A stretch of DNA of 29,139 nt from DAOPMC01 sp035392025 (GTDB taxonomy: Bacteria; Bacillota_I; Bacilli_A; RF39; UBA660). Made by a program: the position numbers and the translations under genes. Positions 8,069-17,123 of the stretch are shown piece by piece (positions within the stretch are counted from its first letter, which is position 1; every line of letters starts with the position of its first letter). The DNA lies in assembly GCA_035392025.1 (NCBI GenBank), contig DAOPMC010000016.1:1-29139 (forward strand), read 5' to 3'. The notes beneath the pieces are model-generated. The model made no database searches. It was not told the DNA's origin and worked only from the letters and a program-made list of their open reading frames with translations.

Positions 8069-9436
8069 ATGAAAGAGTTTGACTTTCAGACTACACCTAT
8101 CATAGATATAGTTAATTCGATTATAATAGATAATGTCGCAAACAAGGCCAGCGACATTCATTTTGATCCCACAGAAAAATTTTTAAAAATTAGAGCAAGA
8201 ATCGATGGAGAATTAAAAGATTATGCTCATATTCCAAATGAATATAAAAGAAATTTGATAACTAGAATTAAACTTATTTCTGAAATGAATATAACTGAAA
8301 CAAGGATTCCTCAAGATGGTGCAATTAAATCAAGAATAAAGGACATGGAGCTTGATCTTCGTGTTGCTTCGATTCCCACTAACTATGGTGAAAAAATTGT
8401 TATTCGTATTTTGGATTATTCCATGAGTCTACTTGGAATTGAGGCATTGGGCTTTACTAAAGAAAACTATGAAAAAGTATCTAAAATGTTAGACTATCCC
8501 AATGGAATTATATTAGTAACTGGTGCAACTGGTTCTGGTAAATCAACAACAGTTTACTCAATGCTACAATGTCTAAATAAAGAAGGCGTAAACATATTAA
8601 CAGCCGAAGATCCCGTTGAAATGAATATTGAAGGAATTAATCAAATCCAAGTTAATCCTGATATTGGGCTTACTTTTGGTACAATATTAAGATCAATTTT
8701 AAGACACGATCCTAATATTATATTAATTGGTGAAATTCGTGATACTGAAACAGCTAGAATTGCAGTTAGAGCATCTATTACAGGGCACTTGGTATTATCA
8801 ACCCTTCATACCAATGATTCACTTACTACTATTGAAAGACTTCTTGATATGGAAGTTGAAAGATATTTGCTTGCCACTTCACTCGCAGGAATTATATCAC
8901 AGACTCTTACTAAAAAATTATGTCCTCATTGTAGAAAATTACGTCCTACTACCGAATATGAAAAAAGCATATTTAAAAAAGCTTTAAACAGAGAAGTAAA
9001 TGAAGTTTATACTCCTGTTGGTTGTGAAAAATGCTCTAAAGGTTTTAAAGGAAGAATTGCAATTCAAGAAGTTCTACTTTTAAATGACGAAATCCGTTAT
9101 GCAATAAATACTAATTTAGATAGAAAAAAATTATTGGAACTTGTTTATAATGATAAGACACCAACACTACTTCAAGATGCACTACAAAAAGTATTATTAG
9201 GATACACTACTATTGAAGAAGTATATGGCGTGATAGATATTGAAGATGCCCTTGATAGTATATTCTCTTATCCAAAAGAAACAACAATTATCATGAAAAC
9301 AGTTGCTACAAAAATAGAAAACAACAAAAATACTATCAAAGTAGAACCCGCTAAAGAGTCAGTCAAAGAAGTAGAACAAATAATTAAAGGTCATAACAGC
9401 AAAGATACTAAAAAAGAATTAGATGATGTTATCTAA
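8069..9436 (+). CDS. PilB/GspE-family type IV pilus or type II secretion assembly ATPase
   Basis: A 455-residue cytoplasmic hexameric ATPase of the GspE/PilB family, which powers pilin extraction and polymerisation. Walker A GATGSGKST at 152-160, Asp box ILTAEDPVE at 176-184, Walker B with catalytic Glu in ILIGEIRD at 218-225, His box ITGHLVLSTLHTN at 237-249, and the zinc tetracysteine Cys285, Cys288, Cys319, Cys322. The N-terminal MshEN/GspE-N1 domain is missing, so the protein begins directly with the N2-like domain. A lysine/glutamate-rich tail of about 65 residues follows the usual end (TIEEVYGV near 387). The ribosome binding site is AAAGGGG. Platform protein (PilC/GspF), prepilin peptidase and alignment proteins are absent from the window. 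The presence of the tetracysteine argues for an extension or secretion ATPase rather than PilT. Confidence 0.92.
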   Translation: MKEFDFQTTPIIDIVNSIIIDNVANKASDIHFDPTEKFLKIRARIDGELKDYAHIPNEYKRNLITRIKLISEMNITETRIPQDGAIKSRIKDMELDLRVASIPTNYGEKIVIRILDYSMSLLGIEALGFTKENYEKVSKMLDYPNGIILVTGATGSGKSTTVYSMLQCLNKEGVNILTAEDPVEMNIEGINQIQVNPDIGLTFGTILRSILRHDPNIILIGEIRDTETARIAVRASITGHLVLSTLHTNDSLTTIERLLDMEVERYLLATSLAGIISQTLTKKLCPHCRKLRPTTEYEKSIFKKALNREVNEVYTPVGCEKCSKGFKGRIAIQEVLLLNDEIRYAINTNLDRKKLLELVYNDKTPTLLQDALQKVLLGYTTIEEVYGVIDIEDALDSIFSYPKETTIIMKTVATKIENNKNTIKVEPAKESVKEVEQIIKGHNSKDTKKELDDVI

Positions 9437-9443
9437 TTCTTTT
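9412..9443. terminator. Bidirectional terminator between the PilB-like gene and priA
   Basis: A perfect 13-bp stem (9412-9424 with 9431-9443) and 6-base loop, with A-runs on one side and T-runs on the other, serves both convergent genes. It encodes the last residues of the ATPase tail and touches the priA stop codon at 9442-9444. Confidence 0.8.
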
Positions 9444-11601
9444 ACATTTGTATTGGATTAAAATCTATTTCTACTTTTATTTTTTTATTACCAAAATAAT
9501 GATTATTAATTTCTTTTAATAATGGTTGCACATTATTAATTTTTTTGTATTTAATTATTATTTGAAAACGATATCTATTATTTACTTTAAATATGTTGGC
9601 AACACTTGGTCCAAGAATTGTCTCTTCTTTTACATTTTTTCTTAAATAATCCGCTATCTTGTTGCTTATTTCTCCCGCTAAATCATAATCACTTGATATG
9701 ATTCTTATCAGTGCTAGATAATAATATGGCGAATATCCCAATTCTTTTCTTATTACCATCTCTTCGTTATAAAAACTTATATAATCATTATCTTTAGAAT
9801 ATAAAATAGCATAGTGATCTGGATTAAATGTCTGAATTAACACTTCTCCTTCTTTATCACCTCTACCACTTCTGCCTGATACTTGATTAAGAAGTTGGAA
9901 AGTATATTCGCTGCTTCTAAAATCAGGAAAATTTAGACTAAGATCAGCATTTATAACACCAACTAGTGTAACATTAGGAAAATCTAATCCTTTGGATATC
10001 ATTTGAGTTCCTAATAAAACGTTATATTTTTGAGTCATAAAATCATTAATAATTTTTTCATGTGAACCTTTTTTAGTTGTAGTATCAATATCCATTCTTA
10101 TTATCCTAGCTTCTGGAATAAGTTTATTTAATTCCTCTTCCACTTTTTCAGTACCTATTCCATAACTGATAATTTCATTGCCACATTTTGAACAAATATC
10201 TTCTTTCTTTTTAGCATATCCACAATAATGACATCTAAGCATATTAGAAGTTTTATGATATGTCAAACTAATATCACACTTAGGACAAGTCTCAACATGT
10301 CCACAAGATGAACACATTAAATAATTAGAATAACCTCTTCTATTTAAAAACAATATAACTTGTTCATCTTTATCTAGTTTCTCATTTATTTTAGCTAATA
10401 GTTTTTTAGAAAAGAATCCATTAGCTTTTTTAAACTCTTTATTCATATCTATTATTTCTACTTTAGGCATATCTTTTTGATTAGCACGTTCTTTTAATTC
10501 TATCAAATGATAAAGACCTTTTTGGGCTCTAGCATACGATTCTAAAGATGGTGTTGCACTACCTAATACTATAGGACAATTATGATATTTTGATCTAAAC
10601 TTAGCAACATCTATTGTGTTATATCTAGGACTATTTTCTTGTTTATAAGTCGTTGAATGTTCCTCATCAATAATAATTATTCCTATGTTGTTAAGAGGTG
10701 CAAATATGGCACTTCTTGCGCCTATTACAATATTAACATCCCCACTATTTATCTTTCTCCATTCATCATATTTCTCTCCATCTGATAAACCGCTATGTAA
10801 AACTGCTATTTTATCAAAATATGACGTGAATCTTTCAATCATTTGAGGTGTTAAACTTATCTCAGGAACTAAAACTATCGCTGTTTTTCCGCTTTTTAAT
10901 ATTTCTTCAATCAACTTAATATAAATATTAGTTTTACCACTTCCAGTAATACCATGAATTAGAAAAACTTCACTATTATCTTTATATTTAATAATTTCAT
11001 CATATGCTTCTTTTTGATATGGATATAAATTAAAATCTTTCTTTTTTACATCTTTTAGTTTTAATCGATATTCTTCTTCTTTTATCTCTTTAATAACACT
11101 TTTATTTAATAAAGTTTTAACACTACTTGCCGATATTTTATTTAAGATACTCTTTTCCACTCTATTATCATTTTGCAATAGTGATACTATTTTCTTTTGG
11201 GAATCATTTAGTTTTAAACTATCTTTACTAATAAGTTCAATATATGTTTTGTAGGCTGGATGCATATCAACTTTGATCTTTGCTTTTAATGCCTTAGGTA
11301 GCATTGCCTGATATGAAGTCATTAAAGAAGAAAGTGTCATATCACTAATGTATTTGCCTAGTTCTAATAATTCTGTACTTAATATTGGGGCATCATCAAT
11401 TAAACTATCTATTTCTTTCAATTCTATATCTTCATTACTTTCTCTAATATTTAATACAAAGCCTTCTAAAAATTGGTTGCCAAAAGGAACTTTTACACGC
11501 ATTCCTTTTTGTAATACATTAATCATATTATCTGGGACTATATATGTAAAAGTTTTATCTACAAAGACATGATTTAATTCAACTAAAATGTCTGCAACCA
11601 T
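9442..11601 (-). CDS. priA: Primosomal replication-restart helicase PriA
   Basis: A 719-residue PriA, the 3'-to-5' helicase that recognises stalled forks and reloads the replicative helicase. Walker A GITGSGKT at 217-224, helicase motif II DEEH at 312-315, GSATPS at 347-352, and eight zinc cysteines (430, 433, 439, 442, 457, 460, 470, 473) inserted in the helicase core. Downstream motifs include GTQMISKGLDFPNVTLVG and QVSGRSGRG. The N-terminal DNA-binding domain (ILVELNHVFVDKTFTY) is intact. The ribosome binding site AGGAG lies seven bases before ATG 11601. It follows the glyA terminator by under 30 bases, so it probably has its own promoter: a TATAAT occurs at 11625-11620 on the minus strand, without a good -35. 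It converges on the PilB-like gene. Confidence 0.95.
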   Translation of the reverse strand: MVADILVELNHVFVDKTFTYIVPDNMINVLQKGMRVKVPFGNQFLEGFVLNIRESNEDIELKEIDSLIDDAPILSTELLELGKYISDMTLSSLMTSYQAMLPKALKAKIKVDMHPAYKTYIELISKDSLKLNDSQKKIVSLLQNDNRVEKSILNKISASSVKTLLNKSVIKEIKEEEYRLKLKDVKKKDFNLYPYQKEAYDEIIKYKDNSEVFLIHGITGSGKTNIYIKLIEEILKSGKTAIVLVPEISLTPQMIERFTSYFDKIAVLHSGLSDGEKYDEWRKINSGDVNIVIGARSAIFAPLNNIGIIIIDEEHSTTYKQENSPRYNTIDVAKFRSKYHNCPIVLGSATPSLESYARAQKGLYHLIELKERANQKDMPKVEIIDMNKEFKKANGFFSKKLLAKINEKLDKDEQVILFLNRRGYSNYLMCSSCGHVETCPKCDISLTYHKTSNMLRCHYCGYAKKKEDICSKCGNEIISYGIGTEKVEEELNKLIPEARIIRMDIDTTTKKGSHEKIINDFMTQKYNVLLGTQMISKGLDFPNVTLVGVINADLSLNFPDFRSSEYTFQLLNQVSGRSGRGDKEGEVLIQTFNPDHYAILYSKDNDYISFYNEEMVIRKELGYSPYYYLALIRIISSDYDLAGEISNKIADYLRKNVKEETILGPSVANIFKVNNRYRFQIIIKYKKINNVQPLLKEINNHYFGNKKIKVEIDFNPIQM

Positions 11602-11629
11602 AATCTATCTCCTAAATTAATTATATAAA

Positions 11630-11651
11630 AAATAGACAATTAAGTCTATTT
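11630..11651 (-). terminator. Intrinsic terminator of glyA
   Basis: An 8-bp stem (AAATAGAC at 11630-11637, GTCTATTT at 11644-11651) with loop AATTAA is followed on the minus strand by TTT-TATATAA. It includes the glyA stop codon at 11646-11648. Confidence 0.7.
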
Positions 11652-12860
11652 ATATATTGGATATTTAGATGTAATCTCTAGTACTTGTTGTTTTAATACA
11701 TCTAATTCTTCTTCTTTTTTTAGAGCTTTTGATATTATTTTACCTATCTTGTAAAAATCTTCTTCATTAAGACCTCTCGTTGTCATTGCAGGAGATCCTA
11801 ATCTAATACCGCTTGTAATAAATGGAGATTCTGTTTCATTAGGAATAGTATTTTTATTACACGTAATTAAAATGCTATCTAATATGCTTTCAGCCTCTTT
11901 ACCAGTCATTCCAACCGATGATTTAACATCTACTAAGATAAGATGATTATCTGTTCCGCCTGATACTATTCTAAAATCTTCTTCTTGAAGAGACTTACAC
12001 ATGAATTTTATATTTGCTAACACTTGGCTTTGGTAAATTTTAAATTCTGGTTGAAGCGCTTCATAAAAGCATTGTGCTTTAGCGGCAATAACATGCATAA
12101 GTGGTCCTCCCTGAATACCAGGAAAAACTGTTTTATTTATCTTTTTAATAATTTCATCATTATTTGTTAGTATTATTCCCCCACGAGGTCCACGTAAAGT
12201 TTTGTGAGTTGTTGATGTTACAACGTCTGCATACAAAACTGGATTTTGATGAAGTCCTGCCGCAACGAGTCCTGCAATGTGGGCCATATCAACCATTAAA
12301 TAACATCCTACTTCATCGCATATTTCTCTAAATCTTTTAAAATCTATTGATCTTGAATACGCACTTGCACCGGCTATAATCATCTTAGGATGTTCTTTTT
12401 TGGCAATTTGTAAGATTTCATCATAATCTATTATTTCAGTTTCTTTTGATACATTATAGGGAATTATCTCATAATCCTGGCCACTAAAATTAATTGGATG
12501 TCCATGAGTCAAGTGCCCTCCTTGAGATAAATTCATTCCCATAACTTTATCACCATGATTTAGAAGTGCTCTATATACTGCTAAATTAGCACTACTGCCA
12601 GAATGTGGTTGGACATTTGCATATTTACATCCAAATAACTCTTTTAAATAATCTATTGCAAGATCTTCAACAATATCAACATTTTCACAGCCACCATAAT
12701 ATCTTTTTTCTGGATACCCTTCAGCATATTTATTAGTAAATATACTTCCTTGTAACTTTAATACATCTTTTGAAACATAATTTTCTGATGCAATAAGCTC
12801 AATATTATTATTCTGTCTTTCTAATTCTTTATTCAATGCATCTTCTATTTTCTTATCCAT
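11646..12860 (-). CDS. glyA: Serine hydroxymethyltransferase
   Basis: A 404-residue PLP enzyme that converts serine and tetrahydrofolate to glycine and 5,10-methylene-tetrahydrofolate. The PLP lysine is Lys220 in STTHKTLRGPRGG, Asp191 (VDMAHIAGLVAAG) binds the pyridine nitrogen, and QPHSGSSANLAVY (about 84-96) binds phosphate. Length is slightly shorter than the usual 410-420. The ribosome binding site GAGGTG precedes ATG 12860 closely. It starts nine bases after uppP stops, so the two are probably co-transcribed. Its one-carbon product is the co-substrate of ThyA encoded 9 kb away. No truncation or odd residue was seen. Confidence 0.97.
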   Translation of the reverse strand: MDKKIEDALNKELERQNNNIELIASENYVSKDVLKLQGSIFTNKYAEGYPEKRYYGGCENVDIVEDLAIDYLKELFGCKYANVQPHSGSSANLAVYRALLNHGDKVMGMNLSQGGHLTHGHPINFSGQDYEIIPYNVSKETEIIDYDEILQIAKKEHPKMIIAGASAYSRSIDFKRFREICDEVGCYLMVDMAHIAGLVAAGLHQNPVLYADVVTSTTHKTLRGPRGGIILTNNDEIIKKINKTVFPGIQGGPLMHVIAAKAQCFYEALQPEFKIYQSQVLANIKFMCKSLQEEDFRIVSGGTDNHLILVDVKSSVGMTGKEAESILDSILITCNKNTIPNETESPFITSGIRLGSPAMTTRGLNEEDFYKIGKIISKALKKEEELDVLKQQVLEITSKYPIYK

Positions 12861-12869
12861 ATAACACCT

Positions 12870-13688
12870 CTATTTAAAAATTATAAAATATAATATTACT
12901 AATGCTCCTAACACGATACGATACCATCCAAATACTGTAAAATCATTTTTCTTAATATATTTCATTAAGAACTTAATTGCAAGTATCGATACAAAGAATG
13001 CTGTTAGCATACCTACTGCTAAAATAACTAATTCTGGCATCGTGAAGTTAAATCCAAACTTAACTAGTTTTAAAAGACTAGCTCCTAGCATAACTGGTAT
13101 TGCTAAAAAGAATGAAAACTCTGCTGCTACACTTCTAGATGTTCCAATTAAAGTAGCACCTAATATTGTTGATCCTGATCTTGATGTCCCTGGTATTAGT
13201 GCCAATGTTTGAAATAATCCTATTAAAATTGCATCTTTATAACTCAAACTTTTTATATTGGATACTTTGCTACTTCTATTTTTATTTGCTTTCTCAATTA
13301 TAATAAATAATATTCCATACACGATTAATGCAGCTGCTACAACCTGGTATGTATATAAATGTTCTTCCATAAAATCATCTAGTAAAAATCCTACAATTGC
13401 CGCTGGAATAACTGCTACTAATATTTTAAACCACATATTCCATGTATCTTTTTTTTCTTCGTTATTCTTTTTTGAAGAAAACGGATTTAATTCGTTAAAA
13501 TAAAGTACTACAACTGCCATAATAGCACCTAATTGTATAACAACTAAAAACATATTCCAAAATTCTTCAGTTACATTTAATTTCATAAATTCATTGATTA
13601 ATATCATGTGCCCCGTACTACTAATCGGTAACCACTCAGTAATACCTTCTACTATTCCAAAAAGTGTTGTTTTAATAATTTCTATCAT
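12870..13688 (-). CDS. uppP: Undecaprenyl-diphosphatase (BacA type)
   Basis: A 272-residue polytopic membrane enzyme that dephosphorylates undecaprenyl diphosphate, recycling the lipid carrier for peptidoglycan and other envelope polymers and giving low-level bacitracin resistance. The two family signatures are EGITEWLPISSTGHM near residues 14-28 and PGTSRSGSTI near 166-175, which together form the active site. About eight membrane segments are visible. I start at ATG 13688: the GTG at 13697 is part of the ribosome binding site AAGGTGG, five bases upstream of the chosen ATG. It is first in the pair with glyA and divergent from the ZIP transporter. Confidence 0.95.
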   Translation of the reverse strand: MIEIIKTTLFGIVEGITEWLPISSTGHMILINEFMKLNVTEEFWNMFLVVIQLGAIMAVVVLYFNELNPFSSKKNNEEKKDTWNMWFKILVAVIPAAIVGFLLDDFMEEHLYTYQVVAAALIVYGILFIIIEKANKNRSSKVSNIKSLSYKDAILIGLFQTLALIPGTSRSGSTILGATLIGTSRSVAAEFSFFLAIPVMLGASLLKLVKFGFNFTMPELVILAVGMLTAFFVSILAIKFLMKYIKKNDFTVFGWYRIVLGALVILYFIIFK

Positions 13689-13741
13689 TCTATCCACCTT
13701 CTAATTAATTTTATCACACAAGAGATTCTAAAACCATAATA

Positions 13742-13750
13742 ATTATATCA
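13742..13750 (-). promoter_or_regulatory. Extended -10 promoter of uppP-glyA
   Basis: On the minus strand TGATATAAT is a perfect extended -10 (TG-N-TATAAT). A consensus -35 is not evident. The predicted start is about 47 bases before the uppP ATG. Confidence 0.5.
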
Positions 13751-13781
13751 AAATGTAAAGTAATTATTCATATAAATAAAT

Positions 13782-14531
13782 ATGAATGAAAATATTTTTG
13801 GCTTTATTTTAACTATCTTAGCTGGCCTATCAACAATGATAGGCACTATTTTAATTTTTATATTTAAAAAAAAGAAAGATAATATTATCTTATCTTCTTT
13901 AGCATTTGCCAGTGGAGTGATGTTATCCGTTTCAATAATAGATCTTATTCCCGAAGGATATAATTTATTGAAATCTACATTTTATCAATTACCCGCCATA
14001 ATTATTTCACTAATTGCCTTTTCTTTTGGTATATTATTATCAATATTTGTTGATAAATGCTTCCCAACAATTGAAAATAAATTATATAAAGTAGGCATAT
14101 TTTCAATGATTGCAATCATTCTTCATAATATTCCAGAAGGTATTGCTACTTTTTTAGCAACTACTAAGGAAATAACTTTGGGACTATCTATCGCTATCTC
14201 AATTGCACTTCATAATATTCCTGAAGGTATAAGTATATCAGTTCCTATCTACTACGCTACAAATAGTAAGAAAAAAGCTTTCTTATACACCTTAATATCA
14301 GGAATATCAGAACCATTTGGAGCTCTACTTGCATATTTTTTCTTACAACCTATTATAAATGATACAATCATGGGTGTAATTTTTTTCATAATTGCAGGTA
14401 TTATGACTCATATATCTTGTTATGAACTTATTCCCACTTCTCTAAACTATAAAAATAAAAAATTATCTTTAATATTTTTTGCTATTGGGATTATTTTCAT
14501 ACTGTTTAATCACTTCATTCTAAGTATATAA
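13782..14531 (+). CDS. ZIP-family divalent metal transporter (ZupT-like)
   Basis: A 249-residue membrane protein of the ZIP family, importing zinc and possibly iron or manganese. It carries HNIPEG twice (115-120 and 144-149), the metal-site helices IV and V, plus DLIPEG near 54-59 and GISEPFGALLAYF near 174-186. Eight hydrophobic segments can be counted. A lysine-rich loop follows the first segment (KKKKD at 29-33), without the histidine-rich loop of many ZIPs. No Shine-Dalgarno sequence precedes ATG 13782. A TATAAA six bases upstream could place transcription start at the ATG itself, so leaderless translation is possible. Divergent from uppP, and followed 43 bases later by the germination operon. 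Confidence 0.9.
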   Translation: MNENIFGFILTILAGLSTMIGTILIFIFKKKKDNIILSSLAFASGVMLSVSIIDLIPEGYNLLKSTFYQLPAIIISLIAFSFGILLSIFVDKCFPTIENKLYKVGIFSMIAIILHNIPEGIATFLATTKEITLGLSIAISIALHNIPEGISISVPIYYATNSKKKAFLYTLISGISEPFGALLAYFFLQPIINDTIMGVIFFIIAGIMTHISCYELIPTSLNYKNKKLSLIFFAIGIIFILFNHFILSI

Positions 14532-14552
14532 ATCTTGTTTTTGTAAATAATA
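14524..14552 (+). promoter_or_regulatory. Candidate sigma-G promoter of the germinant receptor operon
   Basis: GTATA (14524-14528), 17 bases, then AATAATA (14546-14552) matches the sigma-G pattern GHATR-N17/18-CATNNTA with one mismatch in the -10 region. The same -35 and spacing appear at the SASP gene in this window. The ribosome binding site AAGGTG follows at 14564-14569. Confidence 0.4.
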
Positions 14553-14574
14553 AAATCAAGAATAAGGTGATTTT

Positions 14575-16005
14575 ATGTTATCTAAAGATTTAGATATTTG
14601 TGTTGATAAAATTAAAAATGATCTTCATCAAAATCCTGATTATGTTTATAAATACATAAATTTAAAAAATAATAATCTGTGTTTAATATATAACGACGCA
14701 TTGTGTGCTAGTGATAAGATTGATAACTTCGTCTTAAAAAATTTATCTTTCTTAAAAGATGAAAAAATTAGAAAAAATCTACCAGATTATTTATATAACT
14801 CTATACCAAACAATAATATTAAATTTATTTATACATATGAAGATATATATGAAAAATTACAAACTGGATTTAGTATTATTATTAATAAATATAGTACCGC
14901 TCTTGCCGTCGAGACTAAGAAAAATCTAACTCGTTCAATTACTGAGTCAAAAGTTGAAAAGACTGTCAATGGGCCAAAAGATGCTTTTGTAGAAGACTAC
15001 TTAGTCAATATAGGATTAATTAGGAGAAGAATTAAGTCTAAAGATCTCATTGTTGAAAAAAAAACATTAGGAAAACATACAAAAACTGCTGTTAGTATAA
15101 TTTATATGAATGACATAGTTGAAAAAAAGATTATAGATGAAGTAAAAGAAAGATTAGCTACTATTAGTGAAAAGGACATTATGGACAGTAGTTACATAAG
15201 AAGTTCTTTATCAAAAAATAAATACTCATTTCCAATGATTGAGATGACAGAAAGACCTGATTTAACTAGTATGTATCTTTTAGAAGGAAAAGTATGCATT
15301 TTGGTTGATACTAGTCCTTTTGCTTTAATATTCCCTACATTCTTTGTTGATTTTTTTCACTCACCAGAAGATTACTATCAAAAACCTAGAAATGTTAGTT
15401 TTACTAGAATCATCAGATTTATAGCTTTTCTAGTTGCAATTTTGGTACCAGCTTTCTATATTGCCATTACAACCTATAATCATGAAACTATTCCTCTCAC
15501 TCTTCTTGTTAATTTTGCAGCCCAACGAAGTGGTGTCCCCTTCCCCGCTTTTTTTGAAGCTATATTAATGATCATAACCTTTGAAATATTAAAAGAAAGC
15601 GATATTAGATTACCAAATCAAATGGGTAGTGCAATCAGTATCCTTGGTGGAATTATTCTAGGCGAAGCTGCCGTTGAAGCCGGCATTGTATCTCCCATTA
15701 TGGTAATTGTTATTGCAATGACTGCCATTGCTAATTTAATATTCTCTCATGTTGATGTCGTTAATGCTATTAGAATGTGGCGAATTATATTCATGATTTT
15801 TGCAAGTTTGCTTGGAATTGTTGGCATATATTTTTGTAGTTTTTTATTTATCGTAATTTTAAGCAGTTACAAATCATTTGGTAAACCTTATCTATATCCT
15901 TTTGCACCTATTAATTTCAAAGTACTAAAAGATAGTTTGATTAGACTTAAAAATAATAGAGGTGAAAAAAATCCACTCCTAGTAAATAACGAGGTGAAAA
16001 AATGA
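14575..16005 (+). CDS. Spore germinant receptor A subunit (GerAA/GerKA family)
   Basis: A 476-residue A subunit of a GerA-type nutrient receptor in the spore inner membrane (PF03323). Residues 1 to about 275 form the soluble N-terminal region with the conserved GPKDAFVEDYLVNIGLIRRR stretch (about 133-152), then membrane helices from about 281. The block PFPAFFEAILMIITFEILKE followed by GSAISILGGIILGEAAVEAG (about 322-370) is highly characteristic. The ribosome binding site AAGGTG lies six bases upstream. It is the first gene of an A-C-B operon; its TGA overlaps the next start (ATGA). Length is near the lower end of the family. The ligand cannot be deduced. Receptors of this type form oligomeric ligand-gated ion channels together with the B and C subunits. 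Confidence 0.95.
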   Translation: MLSKDLDICVDKIKNDLHQNPDYVYKYINLKNNNLCLIYNDALCASDKIDNFVLKNLSFLKDEKIRKNLPDYLYNSIPNNNIKFIYTYEDIYEKLQTGFSIIINKYSTALAVETKKNLTRSITESKVEKTVNGPKDAFVEDYLVNIGLIRRRIKSKDLIVEKKTLGKHTKTAVSIIYMNDIVEKKIIDEVKERLATISEKDIMDSSYIRSSLSKNKYSFPMIEMTERPDLTSMYLLEGKVCILVDTSPFALIFPTFFVDFFHSPEDYYQKPRNVSFTRIIRFIAFLVAILVPAFYIAITTYNHETIPLTLLVNFAAQRSGVPFPAFFEAILMIITFEILKESDIRLPNQMGSAISILGGIILGEAAVEAGIVSPIMVIVIAMTAIANLIFSHVDVVNAIRMWRIIFMIFASLLGIVGIYFCSFLFIVILSSYKSFGKPYLYPFAPINFKVLKDSLIRLKNNRGEKNPLLVNNEVKK

Positions 16006-17123
16006 AAAAATTACTAATTCTTATTCTACTAATACTGCCACTATCTGGATGCTATAACTATTTAGAAATAAACGATATGGAAATAGTAGAAGCTGTAGGA
16101 ATCGACTATCACGATGAATTATACTCTGTTACACTACAAATCCTTAATATAAATCAAGATAATGCTGAAACTCCTATTATTTATACCGAAGAAGATAATA
16201 CAATTGGCAAGGCTATTAGAAAAATATCTCTTAAAGCCCCTAATCAGTTATATTTTGGACATCTCTCATTAATAATTCTTGGTAAAGAAATGTCAGAGTT
16301 TGGAATAAGTACATCATATGAAATATTTTTACGTGATCCTTTAATAAGATCAGATGCTTATGTCCTTATTGCTAGTGATGATACTGCTTATAATATTTTA
16401 AACCAAAAATTAGATACAACAGTATTCCCAACTGATGCAATCATTAATAGTCTTAAAAATTCTAGTCAAAAAGATGGATTAACTAAAGATTTGTTATTTG
16501 ATGAATTAGTAGCGGAAACAATGGAAAAAGGACTAGATGCAACTATATCAACCATATATATTGAAAGTGTAGATAGTAATAAACAAACTATCTCCCAAAA
16601 CAACATAATTAAATTAGGCCCACTTGCAGTAATAAAAGATGATAAAGTTCGCTACATCTTAACTGAAGAAGAATCAAGAACATTAAACATAATTAATAAT
16701 AATTTTGAAGATATAATGATTAGTATTGAATATGAGAATAGTATAAATAATATAGATATAACTTTACCAAAATCAAAAATTGATTTAAATATTGATAATG
16801 AAAAAATTAAGGCTATCATAAATATAGATTTAGATGGTGATGTTACAGAGTTAAAACAAAATAGTGATGCTGAAAAAAGAAAAGTCCTAGAAGGATTAGA
16901 AAAATCATTAGAAAATAAATTAAAAAGTATGACATTAGACTTGATCAAAACATTAAAGGCAGAAAATATTGATGCACTTGGTTTAAAAAATATCATTTAT
17001 AAACATTATTATAGTAAATATGAAAAATATAAAGATATAAATATTTATGACATAACAGAATTTGAAATAAATATAGATACAGAAATATATGAGGTGGGAA
17101 ATACCTATGAAGGATTTAAATAA
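16002..17123 (+). CDS. Spore germinant receptor C subunit, lipoprotein (Ger(x)C family)
   Basis: A 373-residue lipoprotein. The signal peptide MKKLLILILLILPLSGC ends in a lipobox with Cys17 as the lipidated residue, and is followed by YNYLEINDMEIVEAVGIDY, the usual Ger(x)C opening. Further family traits are FGHLSLIILGKEMSEFGI (about 85-102) and LRDPLIRSDAYVLIA. The C-terminal third is lysine/glutamate-rich and helical. It should sit on the outer face of the spore inner membrane in the GerA-type complex. GAGGTG is the ribosome binding site, within the end of the A-subunit gene. It overlaps the A subunit by 4 bases and the B subunit by 17. Gene order is A-C-B rather than the classic A-B-C. Confidence 0.93.
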   Translation: MKKLLILILLILPLSGCYNYLEINDMEIVEAVGIDYHDELYSVTLQILNINQDNAETPIIYTEEDNTIGKAIRKISLKAPNQLYFGHLSLIILGKEMSEFGISTSYEIFLRDPLIRSDAYVLIASDDTAYNILNQKLDTTVFPTDAIINSLKNSSQKDGLTKDLLFDELVAETMEKGLDATISTIYIESVDSNKQTISQNNIIKLGPLAVIKDDKVRYILTEEESRTLNIINNNFEDIMISIEYENSINNIDITLPKSKIDLNIDNEKIKAIINIDLDGDVTELKQNSDAEKRKVLEGLEKSLENKLKSMTLDLIKTLKAENIDALGLKNIIYKHYYSKYEKYKDINIYDITEFEINIDTEIYEVGNTYEGFK

